DNA of 41,957 bases from an uncultured bacterium (GTDB lineage: Bacteria; Planctomycetota; UBA1135; UBA2386). Below, in pieces: positions 36,291 through 41,957 of this stretch; position 1 is the stretch's first letter; each line of letters starts with the position of its first letter. The DNA is taken from NCBI GenBank assembly GCA_937906475.1, contig CALCZA010000045.1:1-41957 (forward strand). The letters run 5' to 3'. The notes under the pieces were generated by a model. It did no database searches, had not been told where the DNA came from, and saw only the letters and a program-made list of their open reading frames with translations. The position numbers and the translations under genes were made by a program.

Positions 36291-37058
36291 ATGACAGATG
36301 GTGACCCGAATGTTGGTAGTGATCCAATGACAGATGTTGCACTCCGGTTCTCGTTGGTTGTTCCGATCTACAACGAAGAAGAGACGGTCGAGAGCATGCT
36401 CGCAGAGGTTGAAGAAGTGTTGGTTGCGCATGGACCATTCGAGGCGTTGTTCGTCGACGACGGCAGCAAGGACAGCAGTGTCGCCTTGATGCGTGCGTTC
36501 AAGAAGCAACGTGGCGCGGACTGGCTGCGGATCGTTTCGTTGCTCAAGAACAGTGGCCAAAGCGCCGCGGTGATGGCCGGTGTCGAACAAGCGCGCGGAC
36601 CGATCATTGCGACTCTCGACGGCGACATGCAAAACGATCCGCGCGACATTCCTTCGATGCTAGAACGCGTTGAAAGTGGTGAATGCGATGCCGTGGTGGG
36701 GGTTCGTGCCAAGCGCCAAGACACGTTTACGCGGCGCATGTCCTCGCGCATCGGTAACGGCGTGCGCAACTTCCTGACCGGTGATAAGGTCAAAGATGCT
36801 GCCTGTGGCATCAAAGTGATTCGCCGTCCATACTTCATGCGCGCGCCACGTTTTGTCGGTATGCATCGCTTCATGGCGACCTTGGTTCGCTATCTGGGTG
36901 GCAAGGTCATCGAGCAAGACGTTAATCATCGCCAGCGCTACGCTGGCACGGCCAAATACGGCATTGGCAACCGCGTGTGGAAAGGGCTTCGCGACTGTTT
37001 CGCGATGCGCTGGGTGCGTGCGAGACTGTTGATGCACGAAGTGCGAGAGGAGTTCTGA
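36291..37058 (+). CDS. GT2 polyprenyl-phosphate sugar synthase-like glycosyltransferase
   Basis: 255 residues from ATG 36291, with GGAG six bases upstream (ATG 36327 would also fit the family). DPM1/GtrB-type: SLVVPIYNEEETVES, FVDDGSKDSS (nucleotide-binding DD), LLKNSGQSAAVMAG, ATLDGDMQNDP (the catalytic DxD-like Asp) and GVRAKRQDTFTRRMSSR. It lacks the two C-terminal membrane helices of GtrB/ArnC. It would transfer a sugar from a nucleotide donor to polyprenyl phosphate at the inner membrane. Its last codon overlaps the LAB_N start (TGATG), so translation is coupled. Directly downstream of the pseudogene stop. Confidence 0.93.
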   Translation: MTDGDPNVGSDPMTDVALRFSLVVPIYNEEETVESMLAEVEEVLVAHGPFEALFVDDGSKDSSVALMRAFKKQRGADWLRIVSLLKNSGQSAAVMAGVEQARGPIIATLDGDMQNDPRDIPSMLERVESGECDAVVGVRAKRQDTFTRRMSSRIGNGVRNFLTGDKVKDAACGIKVIRRPYFMRAPRFVGMHRFMATLVRYLGGKVIEQDVNHRQRYAGTAKYGIGNRVWKGLRDCFAMRWVRARLLMHEVREEF

Positions 37059-37396
37059 TGTTTTCCTGGATTGTTAATGTGGCGGTTTTGGATGGCGCTT
37101 TGCCGGAGACCGGCGTTGGGGCGACACCATGGTATTGGTGGGTGATTGGTTTCGGCGGCCAGGTGGTGTTCGCCTCGCGATTCTGGGTGCAGTGGATCGC
37201 CAGCGAGCGTGCCAAGAGGAGCATCGTGCCACTCTCGTTTTGGTGGCTGAGCATTTGCGGCGGCTTGTTGGGCCTTTGCTATGCGATCTATCGTCAGGAT
37301 CCAGTTTTTATCATGGCGTACGTGTCGGGCAGCGTGATCTATGCACGCAACCTGGTGCTGATCCGCGAAACGCGACGTCGCGAGGATGGCGCGTGA
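37058..37396 (+). CDS. Small LAB_N-domain membrane protein
   Basis: 112 residues from ATG 37058, overlapping the GT2 stop. Three membrane segments: WVIGFGGQVVFASRFWVQW, LSFWWLSICGGLLGLCYAI and VFIMAYVSGSVIYARNLVL. The pattern FxxRFxxQWxxSE followed by S-x-VPxxFWWLS matches the lipid-A-disaccharide-synthase N-terminal domain, which occurs alone in many sugar-transferase operons and is not itself the LpxB catalytic domain. Proposed role: partner or flippase of the GT2/GT39 lipid-linked-sugar pathway. No LpxB catalytic domain follows, so lipid A synthesis is not implied. Confidence 0.9.
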   Translation: MFSWIVNVAVLDGALPETGVGATPWYWWVIGFGGQVVFASRFWVQWIASERAKRSIVPLSFWWLSICGGLLGLCYAIYRQDPVFIMAYVSGSVIYARNLVLIRETRRREDGA

Positions 37397-37445
37397 TTCG
37401 GCCGCTTGTTTGTGCCCGTGCGACCGTTAGCTGCGAGCTTCTCGC

Positions 37446-38960
37446 ATGCTGATACGAGCCCTTGTACTGCTGATCGCGACGCTGTTTGTCTTGCTGCCGA
37501 CCTGGTTGCGGGGCGACTGGGATGGCACCGAAGGCCGACGTGTGCAGATTGCGCTCGAGATGCTGCGCGGCGACAACTGGATGATCCCGATGCTCGGCGG
37601 CGAACCGACTTGGGCCAAGCCACCGCTGCACTATTGGCTGTTGATGCTGTGCACCAAGTGCTCCGGGGTCGACTACATGATGCTGCGGGTGCCTGCGGTG
37701 TTTGCGGTGTTCGCATCGGCGTTGCTGGCCGGAGAGATCCTGCGGCGTCGGTTTGATGCAACCGTTGGCTGGATTGGTGCCTTTGGCATCATTTGCTCGC
37801 CGCTGGTTGTGTTCGTTTGGCCGACTGCCGAAATCGACCCTCTATTCGCCAGTTTGACCGGTATGTCGATCTGGCTGCTTGCGGCCGGTGCTGGGCATCA
37901 TAGCAAGTTGATGGTGCTTGCCAGCGGCCTGCTGGCGGGCCTAGCGTTCTTGCAGAAGGGCCCGCCGTTTTTCCTGTTTGCGGTCGGTGCGTATTTGGTC
38001 TGGTTTCGCCATCGCCGCTTGCGGTTGGCATGCTGGCATTTTGTGCCGATGGTGCTGGTCATCGCGGCCTACTTTGCACCGCTGTGGCAGTGGTATGTCG
38101 ACCCGGTTGGCATGCTGAAGGTCGTCAACGCAGAGTCCGTTGGCCGCATCGCGTTGTTCCAGATGAAGAGCGTGCTAGAGACGCCCGCGTTCTGGTTGCG
38201 CGCGATCATGGTGTTGCTGCCGTTCGGCTTCTGGTGCTTCTGGGAGTGGCGCGGGGCGCGCGACGTGCGCATGAGCGCGAACGACCTGACGCTGCGCATG
38301 TGCAGCGGTGGCGCCGTGCTGGCGGTGGTGTTGCTCACGTGCTTCCCGGGAAGGCCTACTCGCTACCTGCTGCCAAACGTGATGCTCTTCACGTTCGCGG
38401 TTTCGCCGGCCGTGGCACACTTCTACCGCCATCGCGGTGGGGTGCCGGGCTTTGCGCGCGGTCTCCTGTGGTTCCTTGGTTTCTTGGGCGCGGCCGCACT
38501 GATCGCGATCCCGTTTGTGCCACGTGCTGGCCATGCGTCGGTTGGTTTGGCGCTGGCTGTGGCGATGCTACCGTTGGTCGTGCGTACGCCGCGTCATGTT
38601 GTGCTAGCCAGCCTTATTGTGCCGGTGCTCGGGTCGTGGACGGTGGGACTCGAGCGCAGTTTGCGTTGGCCGGAGAACAAGCGAGCGGCGCTGGCATCGG
38701 GGCAATTGCTGCGTCGAGAAATCGATGCGCTTGCTGCGTCCGATGACCTCGGTTCGTATGGGCACCTCGATTCGACAGTTCTGCTCGCCAGCGGCCTTTG
38801 GCTTACAGGCGACGAGACGCGTCGCCGCCTCCCGGATACTCGCTGGGTGCTGCATGAAGACACTGATTGGCGGCGCATACAGTCCGCCGAGTACTTGACT
38901 CGGCTCCGCCTGCAACTCCCCTATAAAGCGTTCGTGCTCAAAGAGCGTGTGCCTAAGTGA
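37446..38960 (+). CDS. ArnT-like GT39 glycosyltransferase
   Basis: 504 residues, multi-pass (about eleven helices). The first periplasmic loop has GDWDGTEGRRVQIALEML, carrying the acidic pair used by GT-C enzymes, then WMIPMLGGEPTWAKPPLHYW, which is diagnostic for ArnT/PMT-like transferases. It would move a sugar from polyprenyl phosphate to an envelope acceptor on the outer face of the inner membrane. The last bases overlap the GT9 GTG start (GTGA), so the two are coupled. Substrate unknown: the pathway may use a sugar other than aminoarabinose because no arn genes are seen. Confidence 0.93.
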   Translation: MLIRALVLLIATLFVLLPTWLRGDWDGTEGRRVQIALEMLRGDNWMIPMLGGEPTWAKPPLHYWLLMLCTKCSGVDYMMLRVPAVFAVFASALLAGEILRRRFDATVGWIGAFGIICSPLVVFVWPTAEIDPLFASLTGMSIWLLAAGAGHHSKLMVLASGLLAGLAFLQKGPPFFLFAVGAYLVWFRHRRLRLACWHFVPMVLVIAAYFAPLWQWYVDPVGMLKVVNAESVGRIALFQMKSVLETPAFWLRAIMVLLPFGFWCFWEWRGARDVRMSANDLTLRMCSGGAVLAVVLLTCFPGRPTRYLLPNVMLFTFAVSPAVAHFYRHRGGVPGFARGLLWFLGFLGAAALIAIPFVPRAGHASVGLALAVAMLPLVVRTPRHVVLASLIVPVLGSWTVGLERSLRWPENKRAALASGQLLRREIDALAASDDLGSYGHLDSTVLLASGLWLTGDETRRRLPDTRWVLHEDTDWRRIQSAEYLTRLRLQLPYKAFVLKERVPK

Positions 38961-39994
38961 AGTCTATACTGCTGGTCCGGTTGTCGGCGATGGGCGACCT
39001 CGTGCAGTCGCTTGGGGCCGTCACGTCGCTGTTGGCGGCCCATCCGGATTGGCGGGTGACGATGGTTACGCAGCGCGAGTGGGCACCGTTGCTCGACGGC
39101 GTCGACGGCCTAGACCGTGTTGTGCGCTTCCATCGGCGCGGCGGCCTGCCGGCACTGTGGGCGTTGCGGCGCGAGTTGCGGCGTGAGTCATACGACGTCG
39201 CGCTCGATCTGCAAGGCAACTGGAAGAGTGCGATGGTGGCGAGGTTGTCCGGCGCGGACAAGCGCATTGGAATGGCGGGAGTTTGGCGCCAGGAACCGCG
39301 CAGCGCCTGCTTGCTGCAGCGCACCGTCGAATGCGCGGCGACTCCGCATCCAGCCCGCGCTGCGTGGGAATTGGCAAAGCAAGTCGCTCCGGAGGCGCCG
39401 TTTTGTCATCCATCGCTGGTTGCGAGCCATGCCGAACTTCTCGACGAGCGCGCTGTTTTGACTGGGATTGGCGTCGATGTGGAACGCGCCTTCCGCGTCG
39501 TTGTCGTCACTGAGACATCGGATTCGAGAGCGTTGCGGCCATCTGCGGTGCGCGAGTTCACGCGCGATGGCATGCCGACCGTGTTGTTGTTGGGGCCGGG
39601 CGAGAGCGGCATGCCGACACCGCAGGGAATGGTCATGCGTCACGGCCGCGGTGATGTCCGTCGCATGATTGCGCTCGGCTCGTTGGTTGCGAAGGCTGGC
39701 GGCGAAGTTCTCGGGCCGGATCAGGGCGCGACTCACGTGCTGTTGGCGAGCGGCGCTTCGGGGCGTGTGTTCTTCGGCAGTCAGGATCCGCAGCGCACGG
39801 CTCCGGCGTCGGCCCAGGCATTCGTTCGAGCGGGCGAATTGGCGTGTCGACCCTGCCGTAACAGCATCTGCAGCAATCAGGAAGGCGTGGTTTGCATGGA
39901 GTTTGACCCTGCCACCGTCACCTCGGTTGCCTCAGTGCTGCCGCCCGTTGGTGCGACTGGGTCGGGTCCTTGGGCGGCAGACGATCTAGCCTGA
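38957..39994 (+). CDS. GT9 heptosyltransferase-family glycosyltransferase
   Basis: 345 residues from a GTG overlapping the ArnT-like gene stop. GT-B fold with the N-terminal Rossmann motif [19 protein letters not shown], which is diagnostic for GT9. The C-terminal donor-binding region includes [28 protein letters not shown], and it ends with a small Cys cluster ([14 protein letters not shown]), which also occurs in this family. It adds heptose or another sugar to the LPS inner core or a similar envelope glycan in the cytoplasm. The sequence around residues 200-215 is shorter than in many members, so the central linker may be trimmed. Last gene of the GT2-LAB_N-GT39-GT9 operon. Confidence 0.88.
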   Translation: MKSILLVRLSAMGDLVQSLGAVTSLLAAHPDWRVTMVTQREWAPLLDGVDGLDRVVRFHRRGGLPALWALRRELRRESYDVALDLQGNWKSAMVARLSGADKRIGMAGVWRQEPRSACLLQRTVECAATPHPARAAWELAKQVAPEAPFCHPSLVASHAELLDERAVLTGIGVDVERAFRVVVVTETSDSRALRPSAVREFTRDGMPTVLLLGPGESGMPTPQGMVMRHGRGDVRRMIALGSLVAKAGGEVLGPDQGATHVLLASGASGRVFFGSQDPQRTAPASAQAFVRAGELACRPCRNSICSNQEGVVCMEFDPATVTSVASVLPPVGATGSGPWAADDLA

Positions 39995-40032
39995 GACTTG
40001 CTCGCAGCTCATGGACCTGCTTCGCTCGCGGC

Positions 40033-40401
40033 ATGTCGTCGCCAGAACCAGCACCTCTTGATCGTGCCGTCCTCGATACCTTCCCGAATCCCGAGCCGGG
40101 TCGCGATTACGAGATTGAGTTCGAGTGCCCTGAGTTTACGTGTGTCTGCCCGAAGACCGGCCAGCCAGACTTTGCCACGATCCTGATCGACTACGTGCCA
40201 GATCAGAAGTGCGTCGAGTTGAAGAGCTTGAAGCTCTACCTGTGGAGCTTCCGCAACGTCGGAGCCTTCCACGAGAAAATCACCAACGACATCTTCTCGG
40301 ACCTGATGCGAATGCTGAGTCCGCGCCGCCTCAGCGTGCGCGGTGAGTTTAAAGTTCGCGGCGGTATCACGACCGCAGTCAGTTGCCATCATCCGGCCTA
40401 A
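40033..40401 (+). CDS. queF: NADPH-dependent 7-cyano-7-deazaguanine reductase
   Basis: Reduces preQ0 to preQ1 in queuosine tRNA modification; cytoplasmic homomer. 122 residues from ATG 40033, the short type I (YkvM-like) form. It keeps the catalytic Cys and Asp in [13 protein letters not shown], and the substrate/NADPH motif [14 protein letters not shown]. The C-terminus is complete. No preQ1 riboswitch is recognisable in the 38 bases upstream. The longer frame to 39970 overlaps the GT9 gene. The other queuosine genes are not in this window. Confidence 0.97.
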   Translation: MSSPEPAPLDRAVLDTFPNPEPGRDYEIEFECPEFTCVCPKTGQPDFATILIDYVPDQKCVELKSLKLYLWSFRNVGAFHEKITNDIFSDLMRMLSPRRLSVRGEFKVRGGITTAVSCHHPA

Positions 40402-40459
40402 ACTCGCGCGTTCGTAGACTGCTTCTTGTCCGTTCGTTGTGAGGGGCTAGAAAGGTCGG

Positions 40460-41746
40460 GTGAAGACCCGCACGCGTTGGTATCGCCGGCTTTTGTGGCT
40501 CACGGGTATTGGCTGCCTGTGGTTGAACGTTCTCGATGATCCGCCATTGCGGACCGGTGCGTATGTGCAGGAAGTCACTGATGTTGCGGCGACTGTCGCG
40601 AAGATCACGGCCGATCCCAAGCGACTGCATCTGACGGTTATGGATGGCGATGGCGAAGTGGTGGCTAGCGCCCATAGTTCGCCGCGCCGCCGACATGCGC
40701 TTCGTGCGGAGGGCCTGCAACCCGGGCGCACCTATAGCTATGCACTGGCGGCACGCGATGGCGGCGAGGAGCACGGCACCTTCCAGACGTCGCCAAAGCC
40801 TGGCGATGACCAGGCACCGGTGAAGTTCGCGTTCGTAGGCGATTCGGGTGACCAGGCTTGGTGGGTTTGGTTGCAGAAGACGCCGATCATGCATCTGCCG
40901 TCAAGGATGCACTGGCTGCCGCCGAAGTGGGCCGTGCGAACGGTGGGTGCGGCGATGGCGGCATACCAACCGGACTTCGCGCTGCATCTCGGCGACGTGA
41001 TCTACCCGAAGGGGCTCCATGCGCACTACAGCAGTGGCTATTTCCGGCCTTTCGGCGAACTGATCCGGCACGCGCCGATGTATGTGGTCGTCGGCAATCA
41101 CGACGTGATGAACGCCGCGGGGCAGCAGGTGCTAGCGAACTTTCACCTGCCGACCAACCCGGTGACCGGGGATGAGCGCTGCTTCTCCTTTGCCCGCGGG
41201 CCGGTGCGAATCATTGCTTTGGACTGCAATACCAGCATCACGAACGGCCCATACAAGCCGGATCACCCCACCCACCAGTTCTTGATGCGCGAGCTCGCTC
41301 GGTGCACCGAACCCTGGATCGTTGTCGCCAGTCACTACCCGATTCGCAGTGCCTCCAGGCAGGGCCATAACGGTCCGTTGCAGTCCGTGTTGCTGCCCGA
41401 GCTTGAGCGGCACCAGGTGAGCCTCTATCTGAGCGGGCATGACCACTGCTATCAGCGGTTCGGGCCCAACGAGCGGTGGCCGGTGCCGATGGTGGTAAGC
41501 GGCGGGGGTGGGAAGCGGCTTTACGCCATCAAGGAAGACCCGCGAGTGCAGCTCGGTGCCGAGTCTCTGCACAAGGCCTACCACTGGTGTGGCGCCGAGA
41601 TCTCAGGCGGGGTGTTCCGGGTGGTGGCGCGCGATGTAGCCGGCGTCGTTTTGGATACGTTCGAGTTGGCCTTGCCAACCGGGGAACAGCTACTCAGGCT
41701 GCGGGCGACTAACCCGGCCAGAGCCGCGCGAATCGAAGCTCTGTAG
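40460..41746 (+). CDS. Membrane-anchored purple acid phosphatase-like metallophosphoesterase
   Basis: 428 residues from a GTG, with one N-terminal membrane or signal segment (LLWLTGIGCLWLNVLDDPP). A PAP-type Fn3 domain follows (residues about 35-115), then the calcineurin-like domain with FVGDSGDQ, LHLGDVIY, VVVGNHDVMN, VASHYPI and SGHDHCYQR in order, supplying all metal ligands. It is shorter and lacks the LamG domain of the 162-2057 phosphoesterase, and the sequences differ throughout, so they are distant paralogues. The Trp-rich insert WWVWLQKTPIMHLP is unusual. Substrate unknown. It is followed by a hairpin terminator. Confidence 0.9.
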   Translation: MKTRTRWYRRLLWLTGIGCLWLNVLDDPPLRTGAYVQEVTDVAATVAKITADPKRLHLTVMDGDGEVVASAHSSPRRRHALRAEGLQPGRTYSYALAARDGGEEHGTFQTSPKPGDDQAPVKFAFVGDSGDQAWWVWLQKTPIMHLPSRMHWLPPKWAVRTVGAAMAAYQPDFALHLGDVIYPKGLHAHYSSGYFRPFGELIRHAPMYVVVGNHDVMNAAGQQVLANFHLPTNPVTGDERCFSFARGPVRIIALDCNTSITNGPYKPDHPTHQFLMRELARCTEPWIVVASHYPIRSASRQGHNGPLQSVLLPELERHQVSLYLSGHDHCYQRFGPNERWPVPMVVSGGGGKRLYAIKEDPRVQLGAESLHKAYHWCGAEISGGVFRVVARDVAGVVLDTFELALPTGEQLLRLRATNPARAARIEAL

Positions 41747-41780
41747 AGTTGCTAAGATAAGCCCGCCAGATCGAGAAAGA

Positions 41781-41812
41781 TGCCGGCCTAAGCCCTTGCC
41801 GGTAAGCTTTTT
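41781..41812 (+). terminator. Rho-independent terminator
   Basis: TGCCGGC (41781-41787) pairs with GCCGGTA (41798-41804), seven pairs including one G-U, around a ten-base loop. After AGC comes TTTTT (41808-41812). It is 35 bases after the phosphoesterase stop, the clearest terminator in the window. Confidence 0.7.
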
Positions 41813-41844
41813 AAAGTATTCGTTAAAAATCCTTGGGCGCTTGC

Positions 41845-41873
41845 TTGATTAGGGTCGACTAGGTCGCTATCGT
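41845..41873 (+). promoter_or_regulatory. Possible sigma-70-type promoter
   Basis: TTGATT (41845-41850) and TATCGT (41868-41873), four matches each to consensus, are separated by exactly 17 bases. They lie in an AT-richer stretch after a terminator and point off the right edge. The gene they would serve is not visible. Confidence 0.35.
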
Positions 41874-41957
41874 TCCCCGCCCCCAACAGCGAGCCCAGCT
41901 CACTTTTGGGACTCGATCTTTGGCATTTTGGGTGGCCTCGAAAGAAGAAGCGTGTGA

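Overview
This window is about 42 kb of moderately high-GC bacterial chromosome. The gene families point to a planctomycete (Planctomycetota, PVC group). There are secreted sulfatases with the formylglycine motif, a 3-keto-disaccharide hydrolase (DUF1080), a secreted beta-propeller/HEAT protein ending in a c-type haem site, a PQQ-type propeller, a PD40 lipoprotein, a membrane Ser/Thr kinase with a large repeat-rich C-terminus, and bacterial myo-inositol-phosphate synthase. GTG and TTG starts are common and Shine-Dalgarno sites are often weak, so several starts are chosen by signal peptides or family N-termini. This placement is inference; no rRNA or tRNA is present.

Layout. 1-2.1 kb: edge fragment and a secreted LamG/metallophosphoesterase. 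2.2-4.4 kb: monomeric isocitrate dehydrogenase. 4.6-6.4 kb (+): a DsbD-N-like plus ThuA-like reading frame interrupted by an in-frame TGA, followed in the same frame by a 50-codon ORF. 6.4-16 kb (-): a secreted catabolic block: PQQ propeller, HEFAH metallopeptidase, DUF1080 hydrolase, an ArsC-like thioredoxin-fold protein, sulfatase, PVC cytochrome, second sulfatase. 15.9-20.7 kb (-): MscS channel and a three-domain APH/M23/class-III aminotransferase fusion. 20.8-26.3 kb: pdxH, two overlapping small unknown genes, PD40 lipoprotein, XRE regulator, membrane-anchored SGNH hydrolase, unknown lipoprotein. 26.4-29.4 kb (-): asparagine synthase and inositol-3-phosphate synthase. 29.6-34.5 kb: Cys-rich small lipoprotein, GT87 mannosyltransferase-like protein, Ser/Thr kinase. 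34.6-40 kb: an envelope glycan module (UbiA-type polyprenyl-phosphate transferase, GT2, LAB_N membrane protein, ArnT-like GT39, GT9), with a decayed ADP-forming acyl-CoA ligase pseudogene in its middle. 40-41.9 kb: queF, a second metallophosphoesterase, a terminator and a possible promoter.

The most notable observation is that the ArsC-like gene (9470-9823, minus) only makes sense if an in-frame TGA at codon 14 is read as selenocysteine. It falls exactly at the first position of the family's CxxC redox site, giving U-T-S-C. No ATG start gives an uninterrupted product that includes the active site. This makes selenocysteine use by the organism likely and gives some weight to a second in-frame TGA at 5307-5309, although that one has other explanations. 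The second notable find is the acyl-CoA ligase pseudogene, which can be read as matching segments scattered over two frames with a large internal deletion.
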